NCBI RefSeq assembly: GCF_010731815.2
Contig: NZ_AP022593.1
Coordinates: forward strand, 1,922,001-1,986,000
Origin: Mycolicibacterium arabiense
GTDB taxonomy: Bacteria; Actinomycetota; Actinomycetes; Mycobacteriales; Mycobacteriaceae
Length of the DNA stretch: 64,000 nt
Direction: 5' to 3'
The notes below the pieces were generated by a model, which had not been told where the DNA came from, did no database searches, and was given only the letters and a program-made list of their open reading frames with translations. Each line of letters begins with the position of its first letter. Position 1 is the first letter of the stretch. Below, piece after piece: positions 45,145 to 54,616 of the stretch. The position numbers and the translations under genes are program-made.

Positions 45145-46275
45145 TCACGCGCGGCCATCGACGGCCGGCAGGTAGATCGTCGCGTTGCCCCCTTGGCGCT
45201 TTGCATCGAACATCGCAAGGTCGGCCCGCTCGATGATCCGGTCGAGCCAGGTCGCCGGCTCGCTGCCCGCGAGGGAGGATCCGCCGAGTGCAACGCTGGA
45301 AACCCCCACGCTGGCCGTGATCGGGGGTTTGGCGGGAGCGGCGATCGCGTACCGGACGCGGTCGACGTCACGGTGGGCGCGCCCGGGGTCGCCGGGATCG
45401 ACGACGACGAACTCCTCGCCGCCCACCCTCGCCACCAGCGCACTACCGCGAACTGCGGACTTGATCCGACGTGCGGCGCGGATCAACACCTCGTCCCCGA
45501 TCGTGTGACCGAAGGTGTCGTTGACGTCCTTGAACCGGTCCAGGTCGACGACCATCACGGTGACGGCATCGGCGACGTGGGAGCCGTCACGCAGAAGATC
45601 GCCCACGTGCAGATGCAGACCCCGCCGATTCAGCAAGCCGGTGAGCGGATCGGTGACGGACGCGTTGGCGTCGTTGCGCAGTGCCCAGATCGCGGCCTGA
45701 ATCCCCAGCGGCGTGCCGACCACGAGCGCCACCGACATCAGGGTCTTCGCGGTGAACTCGACGACGTCGAACTGCCCTACGATGCCGATGTGCACGGCGA
45801 ACGCCGCCGTCGTCAGCAGTATCCACAGCACATGTCCCGCAAGGGCTCTCGGGCCGTCGAAGAACACGAGATAGACCGACAGCATGGTGAAGAAGCTGAA
45901 CCCGAACGACCCGAGCACCCAACTCGAATCGAGCAGCACCATCACGGTGATCGCGATGTCGGCCGACACCACGAATGCGAGTGACATCCTGCGCGAGGGC
46001 CATGGCCGGGCACACCACACCCACGCCCACGCCAGCTGCAGCGCGCCGAACGCGGCCACGGCGACCTGAGACGCACGCGAGTTGGCCGACGGCAGGAGGA
46101 GGACCAGGGAGAGCACGCCGTCGAATCCGGTGCCGAGCCCGATCATGTACTGGACGGCCCCGGACATCGAGCGCTTGGCGAAGTACTGCACCTGCGCGGC
46201 GTAGTCGACCGGCTCACCCCACCACTGGCGGACGAGACGGCCGAATACGGCGAAGCTCCCCGCATCCGCCCGCAT
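45145..46275 (-). CDS. Membrane diguanylate cyclase (GGDEF)
   Basis: A 376-aa protein with about five to six N-terminal transmembrane helices, then a GGDEF domain. The signature is ARVGGEEFVVV and the substrate region DLDRFKDVNDTFGHTIGDEVL is intact, so it should make c-di-GMP from GTP; no EAL domain follows. ATG 46275 is preferred to GTG 46293 because GGGGAG lies 6 nt upstream. No inhibitory RxxD site is obvious. Confidence 0.9.
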   Translation of the reverse strand: MRADAGSFAVFGRLVRQWWGEPVDYAAQVQYFAKRSMSGAVQYMIGLGTGFDGVLSLVLLLPSANSRASQVAVAAFGALQLAWAWVWCARPWPSRRMSLAFVVSADIAITVMVLLDSSWVLGSFGFSFFTMLSVYLVFFDGPRALAGHVLWILLTTAAFAVHIGIVGQFDVVEFTAKTLMSVALVVGTPLGIQAAIWALRNDANASVTDPLTGLLNRRGLHLHVGDLLRDGSHVADAVTVMVVDLDRFKDVNDTFGHTIGDEVLIRAARRIKSAVRGSALVARVGGEEFVVVDPGDPGRAHRDVDRVRYAIAAPAKPPITASVGVSSVALGGSSLAGSEPATWLDRIIERADLAMFDAKRQGGNATIYLPAVDGRA

Positions 46276-46417
46276 CCCGCACTCCCCGTTCACGGCCCCT
46301 GCGTCGCACCGCCGGGCTACCTAGTCCTGACCTGCCGTGATTGACGGCGGTGTCAGGACGTTGTGACCATAGCCGGTGGACGGCCGGGCTTGGGGCCGAC
46401 GGCCTCCCATGCAAAGA

Positions 46418-46450
46418 GAACGGCCCCCGGAGAATTTCCGGGGGCCGTTC
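46418..46450 (-). terminator. Terminator of the tRNA gene
   Basis: A perfect 14-bp stem (GAACGGCCCCCGGA and complement), 5-nt loop, followed on the minus strand by TCTTTGC. It lies just downstream of the tRNA. Confidence 0.8.
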
Positions 46451-46457
46451 TACCTAG

Positions 46458-46531
46458 TAGCGGGGACAGGATTCGAACCTGCGACCTCTGGGTTATGAGC
46501 CCAGCGAGCTACCGAGCTGCTCCACCCCGCG
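46458..46531 (-). tRNA. Initiator tRNA-fMet (CAT)
   Basis: Cloverleaf on the minus strand with anticodon CAT in GGGCTCATAACCC, whose three G:C pairs mark an initiator. The acceptor has C1 unpaired with U72 and A73 as discriminator. The T arm contains GGTTCGAATCC. CCA is not encoded. An unpaired 1-72 position is the hallmark of formylatable initiators, so this is the start tRNA and not the elongator. Confidence 0.95.
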
Positions 46532-46583
46532 TCGGGTGAACGCAACGTTACCGAAGGCGTTGACCTAAAACCAAATCGGCTGC

Positions 46584-47960
46584 TCAGGCCAGTATCCCGG
46601 CCGGATCGTGGCGTGCCGCGATCGCCTTCAGCCGGTGCAGGGTGTCACCGTCGTAGCACCTGCTGGGCCGCGCCGGATCGTGCGACGCCGCGAAGTTCGG
46701 CATCTGCCCACCCGTCGACCACGGCGCGAGCCCGGCGACCAGCGCGGCGGCGTGTTGCGGCACCGCGTCGGCCACCGGCGGTGCCAGCACGCCGATCACG
46801 GCCAGCGAGTAGGCCGCGTTGCGGTGACAGAACGCGCTGTCGTGACGCGGCTCCCGGGCCATGGCCCCACCAAGCAGGCGCAGCTCGACGATGACCTGCG
46901 GGGAACCCGCCTCGGGGCCTGCGGCGGCAAGGACCGCGTCCACCGCCTCGGGCGTGAGTTCGCACAGGAGCGTGTGGTCCTCGTTGATCGGCATCGGGTC
47001 CACGGGGTCGGCGTGGACCGCGCCGATCGCCGCGTAGGGCAGCAGCGCGACGGTGTCGAGAACCGGGGCGGCCACGGCACTCATGGGCGCGAGCAACCGC
47101 TCCCCCTCCTCGGCGTCGCCGAGCGCGACGTACCGCACCGCGACGGTCATCCGTCCGGCCAGGGGCTCGGGCACGCCCGGCAGCGGCGGCAACTGTTGAA
47201 TCGCGATCGACGTGTTCACGGTCTCGGGTAGTCCCTGGCTCCACGACCGCCACGCGTGCAGCACCGTCACCGCATCCGCTGCGTCGAAGTAGATTGCGCC
47301 GCCGTAGAACTCGTCGATCGGCAGCAGCTCGAACTCGATGGTCGTGACGACGCCGAGCATGGCCTTGCCGCCGCGCACGCCCCAGAACAGCTCGGCGTGC
47401 TCCTCCGGGGTCACCCAGAGGACCTCACCCGAGCCGGTGACGAGTTCGAACGCCCGCACGTAGTCCGACGACAGGCCCACCGTGCGCACCAACGGACCGA
47501 TCCCGCCCCCGGTCAGATACCCGACCACGCCGACCCCCGGCGCCGATCCGCACAGCGGCGCGAGGCCCTGGGGCACCGCGGCGTCGATCACCTGCTGCCA
47601 CGTGACGCCCGCCCCCACCCGCGCGGTCCGCTCGTCGATGTCGATCACGCACCCTCGCAGCCCGCCGGTCAGCACCAGGATCGTGTCGTCACCCACCCCG
47701 ATTGCGCCGTGCCCGGTGGCCTGCACCGCAACGCGAAACCCCCGCTCGCCCGCGAACCGCATCACGGCGGCCACGTCGGCGGCCGACGTGGCGAACACCG
47801 CCGCTGCCGGGGCGACCAGCGCCGCCACGTTCCACGGCATCGCACGCTCGTACACCCGTTCGCCAGGGAGCGCGACCGGTGCCGCGACGACGTCGCGAAG
47901 GCCATCCAGGCGGCTCCGCACGTCGTGCGAGGTGCGTCCGGCGTCGTCGGTCAGGGTCAT
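46584..47960 (-). CDS. FAD-binding oxidoreductase (berberine-bridge/BBE type)
   Basis: A 458-aa VAO-fold flavoprotein. The N-terminal PP-loop includes VAVQATGHGAIG with the His that binds FAD covalently in this family, and a GGGIGPLVRTVGLSSDYVR segment follows. The C-terminus has a BBE-type helix around PARPSRCYDGDTLHRLKAIAARHDP, where Cys might be a second flavin link but lies outside the usual position. It oxidises alcohols or amines to carbonyls, with H2O2. ATG 47960 follows AAAGGA. Confidence 0.85.
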   Translation of the reverse strand: MTLTDDAGRTSHDVRSRLDGLRDVVAAPVALPGERVYERAMPWNVAALVAPAAAVFATSAADVAAVMRFAGERGFRVAVQATGHGAIGVGDDTILVLTGGLRGCVIDIDERTARVGAGVTWQQVIDAAVPQGLAPLCGSAPGVGVVGYLTGGGIGPLVRTVGLSSDYVRAFELVTGSGEVLWVTPEEHAELFWGVRGGKAMLGVVTTIEFELLPIDEFYGGAIYFDAADAVTVLHAWRSWSQGLPETVNTSIAIQQLPPLPGVPEPLAGRMTVAVRYVALGDAEEGERLLAPMSAVAAPVLDTVALLPYAAIGAVHADPVDPMPINEDHTLLCELTPEAVDAVLAAAGPEAGSPQVIVELRLLGGAMAREPRHDSAFCHRNAAYSLAVIGVLAPPVADAVPQHAAALVAGLAPWSTGGQMPNFAASHDPARPSRCYDGDTLHRLKAIAARHDPAGILA

Positions 47961-48012
47961 TCTTGGGTCCTTTCACCAGTGTCGGTTCTGGTGAAGAGGC
48001 TGACTCAGCGCG

Positions 48013-48053
48013 CTTGGCAGGCACTTGGAACGGCGTCCCAAGGACCTGCCAAG
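48013..48053 (-). terminator. Probable terminator after the UPF0182 gene
   Basis: An imperfect stem of about 17 paired bases with outer CTTGGCAGG/CCTGCCAAG and inner TTGG/CCAA, 16 nt beyond the stop of the minus-strand gene. No strong U-run is visible, as is usual in mycobacteria. Confidence 0.65.
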
Positions 48054-48068
48054 CGACGATCTACTGGC

Positions 48069-51000
48069 CTACTGCGCCTCGCGATACCTGTTCATCGCAT
48101 CGTCGAGCCGCTGCAGCGCCTCACCGAACTCGGCGAAGTCACCGCTCTGCTGAGCCTGCTGCATCCCGTCGAGCGCGGTGTTCACCTCCTGCAGCGCGGC
48201 GGCCTTGGCCTGCGACAACTGCACCGGCCCGCCCGGCGGCACCGCCACCGGCGGCGTCGGCACCTCGGCTGCGCGGTTCTGACCCGGAGGCGGCGTCGCC
48301 GCGGGCGGCGTGCTACCCGGCTGCGGCTGTGCCGCAGGCGGATTGCCGTTGCCGTTCGCAGCCGGCTGGCCCGCGGTGGGCGCCGGCCCCGTGGCCGTTG
48401 CACCCGCACCCGCGCCGAACAGTTCGTCGAGCGCGTCGCGCACCGTCGGCCCGTAGCCCACCCTGTCGTTGTAGAGCATCGCCACGCGGATCAGGCGCGG
48501 GTAGGACGACGCGGCGTCACTGGCACCCGGCGACGCGTACACCGGAGCGACGTAGAGCAGACCGCCATCGCTCACCGGCAGCGTGAGCAGGTTGCCCCAC
48601 CTGATCCGGTTCTGGTTGTCGCGGCCGATGACGCCGAGGTCCTGGCTGACCGCGGTGTCGGTACTGATCGCGTTGAACGCCAGCTTCGGACCGTTGACCT
48701 GACCCGGAATGGTCAGCACCGTGATCTTGCCGTAGGAGTCCGGATCCGAACTCGCGCTGATGTACGCGGCGAGGAAGTCACGCCGGAACCGGTTCATCGC
48801 GGTGGTCAGCTGGAACGAGGCCGAATTGTCATTGGCGGCAAGGTTCTTCGCGACGATGTAGTACGGCGGCTGGTAGCTGCTGGCCGTCGGGTTCGGGTCC
48901 AGCGGGACGTCCCAGAAGTCCGACGTCGAGAAGAACGTCACCGGGTCGTCGACGTGGTACTTGGCGAGCAGCGCACGCTGCACCTTGAACAGATCCTCGG
49001 GGTACCGCAGGTGCTCCTGCAGCTCGGCCGAGATGTCCGACTTCGGCTTGACGGTGTCGGGGAACACCGCCATCCACGCCTTGAGCACGGGGTCGGCCTC
49101 GTCCTGGGCGTACAGCGTTACCGTGCCGTCGTAGGCGTCCACGGTGGCCTTCACCGAGTTGCGGATGTAGGACACCTGCTTGTCGGGCGCGAGCCGGTTG
49201 AGCGCCACCTCGTTGGAGTCGGCCGTCGCGTCCGACAGCGAGGTCAGCTCGGAGTACGGGTAGTTGTCCAGCGTGGTGTAGCCGTCGACGATCCACACGA
49301 TGCGCTTGTTGACGATCGCCGGGTAGGCACCGTTGTCGGTGGTCAACCATGGCGCCACGGCCTGCACGCGCTTGGCGGGATCCCGGTTGAACAGGATCCT
49401 GCTGTTGCTGCCGATCACGTTGGAGAACAGGAAGTTCCGCTCGGCGTACTTCGCGGCGAACACGCTGCGTGCCAGCCAGTTGCCCACCGGAACGCCACCC
49501 GAGCCGGTGTACGTGTAGTTCTTGGTCTCGGTGTTGGTCTCGACGTCGTACTCGCGGTCGTTGCCGTTGCGGCCGACGATCGCGTAGTCCTCCGTGGTGT
49601 TCGCGATCACGGGGCCGTAGTAGATGCGCGGCTGATCCAGCGGCGCCGGTCCCGGCGACACGATCTCGCCGTTGGCGCCCACGACGCTGGCGAGGAACTC
49701 GGGGTAGCCGCCGTTCTGGTTCGGGTCGTTGGCCACGCCGCGCACCGTGTTGGCCGGCGAGGCGATGAAGCCGTTGCCGTGGGTGTACACGGTGTGGCGG
49801 TTGATCCAGTCGCGCTGGTTGTCGATCAGGCGATCGGGGTTCAGCTCGCGCGCGGCGACGACGTAGTCGCGCAGGCGGCCATCCGGCCCGTCGTAGCGGT
49901 CGATCGACAGCTGCTCGGGGAAGAAGTAGAAGTTCTTGCCCTGCTGGAACTGCGTGAACGCAGGACCCACGATCGTCGGATCGAGCAGGCGGATGTTGGA
50001 CGTGGTCGCGCGGTCGGCCGCGACCTGCTGCGCGGTGGCTTGGGAGTTGCCGCTGTAGTCGCGGTAGGTCACCGTCTCGTCGGTGAGCCCGTAGGCCTGC
50101 CTGGTCGCGGTGATGCTGCGGCCGATGTACTCCGACTCCTTGGCCGCGGCGTTCGGCTTGACGCTGAACTGCTCGACGATCATCGGCCAGCCCGCGCCGA
50201 TGATGAGCGACGACAGCAGCAGTAGCACTACGCCGATGGCGGGGATGCGTAGGTCGCGCAGGAAGATCGCGGAGAAGACGGCGACCGCGCAGATGACGGC
50301 GATGGCCAGCAGGATGAGCTTGGCAGGCAGCACCGCGTTGATGTCGGTGTAGCCGGCGCCGGTGAACGGCTTGCCGCCGCGGGTGTGGCTCAACAGTTCG
50401 TAGCGGTCGAGCCAGTAGGCGAACGCCTTCAGCAGGATCAGCGTGCCGCCCAGCGAGATCAGCTGGATGCGTGCCGCGCGACTCAGCGCCCCCGTGCGAC
50501 CGGCCAACCGGATGCCGCCGAACAGGTAGTGCCCCAGCAGGTTCGCCACGAACGCCAGGAACGTCGCCACGAACAGGTAGCTCAGGATCAGGCGGTAGAA
50601 CGGCAGGTCGAAGGCGTAGAACCCGAGGTCCAGACCGAACTGCGGATCGGTCACGCCGAACTCACCGCCGTGCAGGAACATCTGCACCCGCACCCAGTAC
50701 GTCTGAGCCACGATGCCTGCGAGCACGCCGATGAACGCGGGCACGCCGATGGTGAACAGCTTCATCCGCGACATCACGGCGGTGCGGTAGCGCGCCACCG
50801 GATCGTTGGGTCCCACCGAGGGGACGAACACCGGCCGCGTGCGATAGGCCAGCGTCAGAGCGCCGAAGACGACCGCACCCACCACCAGGGCCGCGACGAG
50901 GAATACGACCAGCCGGGTGGTCAGCACGGTGGTGAACACCGACCGGTAGCCGAGTTCGCCGAACCAGAGCCAGTCGACGTACGCGTCGATGAACCGGGGC

Positions 51001-51098
51001 CCAATCAGCAACAGCAGCACGAAGGCCAGCGCGATGCCGACCAGGATTCGGCTACGTCGAGTCAGCTTCGGCATCCGTGCCGCAGGCCGCATTGCCAC
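48069..51098 (-). CDS. UPF0182 family membrane protein (Rv3193c-like)
   Basis: A 1009-aa protein, close to the family size. It has about seven N-terminal transmembrane helices (for example [19 protein letters not shown] and [15 protein letters not shown] segments) and a large, mainly beta-rich domain after about residue 320, with a Pro/Gly/Ala-rich C-terminal stretch. Function unknown. It is likely located in the membrane with an extracellular domain. GTG 51098 or ATG 51092 may be the start. The next gene upstream is the PDZ protease gene, as in M. tuberculosis Rv3193c-Rv3194c. Confidence 0.92.
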   Translation of the reverse strand: MAMRPAARMPKLTRRSRILVGIALAFVLLLLIGPRFIDAYVDWLWFGELGYRSVFTTVLTTRLVVFLVAALVVGAVVFGALTLAYRTRPVFVPSVGPNDPVARYRTAVMSRMKLFTIGVPAFIGVLAGIVAQTYWVRVQMFLHGGEFGVTDPQFGLDLGFYAFDLPFYRLILSYLFVATFLAFVANLLGHYLFGGIRLAGRTGALSRAARIQLISLGGTLILLKAFAYWLDRYELLSHTRGGKPFTGAGYTDINAVLPAKLILLAIAVICAVAVFSAIFLRDLRIPAIGVVLLLLSSLIIGAGWPMIVEQFSVKPNAAAKESEYIGRSITATRQAYGLTDETVTYRDYSGNSQATAQQVAADRATTSNIRLLDPTIVGPAFTQFQQGKNFYFFPEQLSIDRYDGPDGRLRDYVVAARELNPDRLIDNQRDWINRHTVYTHGNGFIASPANTVRGVANDPNQNGGYPEFLASVVGANGEIVSPGPAPLDQPRIYYGPVIANTTEDYAIVGRNGNDREYDVETNTETKNYTYTGSGGVPVGNWLARSVFAAKYAERNFLFSNVIGSNSRILFNRDPAKRVQAVAPWLTTDNGAYPAIVNKRIVWIVDGYTTLDNYPYSELTSLSDATADSNEVALNRLAPDKQVSYIRNSVKATVDAYDGTVTLYAQDEADPVLKAWMAVFPDTVKPKSDISAELQEHLRYPEDLFKVQRALLAKYHVDDPVTFFSTSDFWDVPLDPNPTASSYQPPYYIVAKNLAANDNSASFQLTTAMNRFRRDFLAAYISASSDPDSYGKITVLTIPGQVNGPKLAFNAISTDTAVSQDLGVIGRDNQNRIRWGNLLTLPVSDGGLLYVAPVYASPGASDAASSYPRLIRVAMLYNDRVGYGPTVRDALDELFGAGAGATATGPAPTAGQPAANGNGNPPAAQPQPGSTPPAATPPPGQNRAAEVPTPPVAVPPGGPVQLSQAKAAALQEVNTALDGMQQAQQSGDFAEFGEALQRLDDAMNRYREAQ

Positions 51099-51186
51099 TC
51101 GTCAACTCCAGTCTGAGTGCTCGTTCTTCGGTGACGTCGACGAGTCGACGTGCCCCAACTCTACGCACCAGGCCCCAAGAGATCTC

Positions 51187-52209
51187 TCAGCAACCGGGAG
51201 CTTCGCCACCGGCGGAATAGGTCTTCAGCGACTCCACCGCCGTGGCGAGCGTGTCCACCTTGAGCAGGGTCAGGCCGTCGGTGTCCCCGGTGTTCGCCTC
51301 CACGCAGTTCTCCGCGGGCACCAGGAACACCGTCGCACCCGCCTCGCGCGCCGCGACCATCTTGTGGGTGATGCCGCCGATCGGTCCGACCTTGCCCGCG
51401 TCGTCGATCGTGCCGGTGCCCGCGACGAACTTCCCGCCGTTGATGTCACCGGTGGTCAGCTTGTCCACGACGGCGAGGCTGAACATCAGCCCGGCCGACG
51501 GTCCACCGACGTTGGCCAGGTTGAAGTCGATGGTGAAGTCGGCCCACGGTGCCTCCAGCACGCCGACGCCGAGGAATCCGTAGTCGCGGTCGGGGTTGTC
51601 GCCGAGCGTGATCGTCGTGGTCCCCAGGTCGCCGCCCTTGCGGCGGTAGTCGACGACGAGCTGATCACCCGGCTTCGTGGTCTTGAGCATCGCGGTGAAC
51701 TCCTCGAGGGTGGCCACCGGCTTGTCGTTCACCATGTCGATGGCGTCGCCGTCCTCGAGCTTGCCCGCCGACGGGCCGGGTTCGGTCACCGACTCGACCG
51801 TCACCGACTTCGGGTACTTCAGGTACGACAGCGCGGCGTACTCGGCACTGTCCTCGGACCGCTTGAAGTCCTTGGTGTTGGACTCGTCGACCTCGTCCTT
51901 GGACTTGTCGGGCGGATAGACCAGGGCCCTCGGGACGAGCTGGTCGCGCCCGGAGATCCATAGCGCCAGCGCCTGACCGAGCGTGATGCCGTCACTCTGC
52001 GCGACGGTGGTCATGTTGAGGTGACCCGTCGTCGGATGCACCTCGGCGCCCTCGATGTCGACGACCTCCTTGCCCTCCACCTCGCCGAGGGTGTCGAACG
52101 TCGGTCCCGGACCAAGCCCCACGAACGGTACCGTGACCGCCGAGAGCAGTAGGCCGAACGCCACGATGGGTACCAACGCCACCAGCAGGGTCAGAATCCG
52201 CCTGTTCAC
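51187..52209 (-). CDS. Membrane-anchored PDZ/Lon-like protease (Rv3194c-like)
   Basis: A 340-aa protein. An N-terminal membrane anchor (RRILTLLVALVPIVAFGLLLSAV) is followed by a PDZ domain (KLEDGDAIDMVNDKPVATLEEF) and an S16 Lon-type domain with the catalytic Ser in NVGGPSAGLMFSLAVVD and the Lys in GGITHKMVAAREAGA. It likely degrades or processes exported proteins. GTG 52209 gives the family length; the longer ORF upstream is not supported. Confidence 0.9.
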   Translation of the reverse strand: MNRRILTLLVALVPIVAFGLLLSAVTVPFVGLGPGPTFDTLGEVEGKEVVDIEGAEVHPTTGHLNMTTVAQSDGITLGQALALWISGRDQLVPRALVYPPDKSKDEVDESNTKDFKRSEDSAEYAALSYLKYPKSVTVESVTEPGPSAGKLEDGDAIDMVNDKPVATLEEFTAMLKTTKPGDQLVVDYRRKGGDLGTTTITLGDNPDRDYGFLGVGVLEAPWADFTIDFNLANVGGPSAGLMFSLAVVDKLTTGDINGGKFVAGTGTIDDAGKVGPIGGITHKMVAAREAGATVFLVPAENCVEANTGDTDGLTLLKVDTLATAVESLKTYSAGGEAPGC

Positions 52210-52297
52210 GCCGCCCACAGTAGGGCTCCAGGCCGAATTAGCTCTCAGCGTGACCCGCCGACCCACGGCGAACGGCTGCAGTGAGTACCGTTGAAGC

Positions 52298-53665
52298 ATG
52301 TCCGACCTGCCCTTCGGCTTCTCCCCCGGAGACGACCCCGACCGCGACAAGCCCAAGAAGGACCCCAATTCCGGTGCGCCCGGATCCGACCCGTTCGGCT
52401 TCGGCGGCGGCGGGTTCGACATGGGCGACCTCGGCCAGATCTTCTCCAAACTCGGCGAGATGTTCAGCGGCGCAGGGAACCTGGGCAGCGGCAAGCAGAC
52501 CGGGCCGGTGAACTACGACCTGGCCCGCCAGCTGGCGTCCAGCTCGATCGGCTTCGTCAAGCCCATACCCGAACAGACCACGTCGGCCATCGCCGACGCC
52601 GTGCGGCTCGCCGAGACGTGGCTCGACGGCGTGACGCCGCTACCCGCAGGCACGACCAGGACGGCGGCGTGGACGCCGAGCGACTGGATCGACAACACCC
52701 TCGACACCTGGAAGCGGTTGTGCGACCCGGTGGCCGAGCAGATGTCGTCGGTGTGGACCTCGGCACTCCCCGAGGAAGCCCGCGCGATGGCAGGCCCACT
52801 GATGGCGATGATGCAGCAGATGGGCGGCATGGCCTTCGGCTCGCAACTGGGCCAGGCGCTGGGCACGCTGTCCAAGGAGGTGCTGACCTCCACCGACATC
52901 GGCCTGCCCCTGGGACCCAAGGGCGTCGCCGCGCTGATGCCCGACGCCATCGAAACCCTCGCCGAGGGGCTCGAGCAGCCACGCAGCGAGATCATGACGT
53001 TCCTCGCCGCGCGCGAGGCCGCCCACCATCGCCTCTTCTCGCACGTGCCGTGGCTGTCGAGCCAGCTCATGAGCGCCGTCGAGGCGTTCGCCAGGGGCAT
53101 GAAGGTCGACTCCAGCGGCATCGAGGAACTCGCCCGCGGCATTGACCCGTCGGCGCTGACCGACCCCTCGAAGATGGAACAGTTGCTCAGCCAGGGCATG
53201 TTCGAACCGAAGGCCACCCCTGAGCAGACCGCCGCACTGGAGCGGCTCGAGACGCTGCTGGCCCTGATCGAGGGCTGGGTGCAGACCGTCGTCACCGCCG
53301 CGCTCGGCGACCGCATCCCCGGAACGTCGGCGCTGAGCGAGACGCTGCGGCGGCGCCGCGCCACCGGCGGGCCTGCCGAGCAGACCTTCGCCACGCTGGT
53401 CGGCTTGGAACTGCGCCCGCGCAAGCTGCGCGAGGCGGCCGCCCTCTGGGAGAAGCTCACCGACGCGATCGGCGCCGACGCCCGTGACGGCGTCTGGCAG
53501 CACCCCGACCTGCTGCCCTCGGCCGGCGACCTCGACGAGCCCGCCGGATTCATCGACCGGATGATCGGCGGCGACACCGACGGCATGGACCAGGCGATCG
53601 CCGACCTCGAGAGGGACGCCAACGGCGGCGACGAGGACCCCGGCCGTCCCCCTGTGGATAACTAG
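52298..53665 (+). CDS. Zinc-dependent metalloprotease-like DUF2342 protein (Rv3195-like)
   Basis: A 455-aa protein. After a Gly/Pro-rich N-terminus (SDPFGFGGGGFDMGDL) comes a helical domain, with TFLAAREAAHHRLFSHVPWL in the position where the family has its HExxH-like metal site; here the first His is Arg, so catalysis is doubtful. A hydrophilic acidic C-terminal tail ends it. The function is unknown; it has been described as F420-biosynthesis-associated. It is divergent from the protease gene. ATG 52298. Confidence 0.85.
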   Translation: MSDLPFGFSPGDDPDRDKPKKDPNSGAPGSDPFGFGGGGFDMGDLGQIFSKLGEMFSGAGNLGSGKQTGPVNYDLARQLASSSIGFVKPIPEQTTSAIADAVRLAETWLDGVTPLPAGTTRTAAWTPSDWIDNTLDTWKRLCDPVAEQMSSVWTSALPEEARAMAGPLMAMMQQMGGMAFGSQLGQALGTLSKEVLTSTDIGLPLGPKGVAALMPDAIETLAEGLEQPRSEIMTFLAAREAAHHRLFSHVPWLSSQLMSAVEAFARGMKVDSSGIEELARGIDPSALTDPSKMEQLLSQGMFEPKATPEQTAALERLETLLALIEGWVQTVVTAALGDRIPGTSALSETLRRRRATGGPAEQTFATLVGLELRPRKLREAAALWEKLTDAIGADARDGVWQHPDLLPSAGDLDEPAGFIDRMIGGDTDGMDQAIADLERDANGGDEDPGRPPVDN

Positions 53666-53700
53666 AGCGCCACATCCGCCGACCGTGATTGAGTCGGCGC

Positions 53701-54543
53701 GTGACCCGCTACACGCTCGACCCGGCGATGCCGGTGCTGATGCGGCCCGACGACACCGTGCAGGTGGGCTGGGACCCGCGCCGCGCCGTCCTCGTCAGCC
53801 CGCCCGCCGGGCTGACGACCGACGCGCTCGCCGACCTGCTGCGGGCGCTGCAATCGGGACTGACCCTGCCCGTGTTCACCGCGCTGATGCTCAACCGCGG
53901 CGCCCACGACGCCGGGTCGGCCGCCGAACTCGTCGACTCCCTCACCCGGTCGAAGGTGCTGACCGTCGACGTTCCCCGCACCCGGTCGGCGTCGGTGCGG
54001 GTGCACGGCCGCGGTCCGCTGTCTGACCTGCTGACCGGGGCGCTGCGGTGCTCGGGCAATCGGATCGCGATCAGCAGGCTCAGCCATGCGGGCGTCAACC
54101 CGCGCAACACCGACCTGGTGGTGCTCTCGGACTACCTCGTCACCGATCCACAGGTGGTGCACGATTTGCACGACGCGGGTGTGCCGCACCTGCAGGTCCG
54201 GGTGCGCGACGGCACCGGACTGATCGGCCCGCTGGTGGTGCCGGGCCAGACCAGCTGCCTGCGGTGTGCCGACCTGCACCGCAGCGACCGCGACGCCGCG
54301 TGGCCCGCGGTCGCCGCGCAGTTGCGCCGCACCGTCGGCAATGCCGACCGCGCCACGGTGCTCGCCACCGCAGCGCTCGCGCTCGATCAGGTCGAGCGCG
54401 TCGTCAAGGCCGTTCGGGGCTGCGGCGGTCCCGGACTACGCGACGCTCCGCCGCCCACCCTGGACACCACGCTGGAGTTCGACGTGCACACCGGATCGAC
54501 GATCAGCCGACGCTGGTCGCGCCATCCACGGTGCGGTTGCTGA
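53701..54543 (+). CDS. E1-like/TOMM cyclodehydratase-like protein (Rv3196-like)
   Basis: A 280-aa protein of the ThiF/cyclodehydratase-like group. The Rossmann-type core includes TDLVVLSDYLVTDPQVVHDLHDAGVPHLQVRVRDG and GPLVVPGQTSCLRCADLHRSDRD, with a metal-type C-x2-C; the C-terminus has HPRCGC, which may complete a zinc site. No YcaO partner lies nearby. GTG 53701 was chosen over TTG 53689. The role is unknown; it is conserved in this position in mycobacteria next to the ABC1 kinase. Confidence 0.75.
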   Translation: MTRYTLDPAMPVLMRPDDTVQVGWDPRRAVLVSPPAGLTTDALADLLRALQSGLTLPVFTALMLNRGAHDAGSAAELVDSLTRSKVLTVDVPRTRSASVRVHGRGPLSDLLTGALRCSGNRIAISRLSHAGVNPRNTDLVVLSDYLVTDPQVVHDLHDAGVPHLQVRVRDGTGLIGPLVVPGQTSCLRCADLHRSDRDAAWPAVAAQLRRTVGNADRATVLATAALALDQVERVVKAVRGCGGPGLRDAPPPTLDTTLEFDVHTGSTISRRWSRHPRCGC

Positions 54544-54616
54544 CGGTTGCTGCCACTTCCCGTGGTGTTCGGGACGTCACAGGAACCGGTGTGGCGCAGT
54601 CGTGGATGATGGAGTG

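Noticed and set aside
46458..46531. Elongator tRNA-Met
   Set aside because: The three G:C pairs in the anticodon stem and the unpaired 1-72 position identify an initiator.
47256..50225. A 989-codon plus-strand open frame opposite the UPF0182 gene
   Set aside because: Its product is rich in Arg/His/Val with no domain; the minus strand encodes a conserved membrane protein over the same bases.
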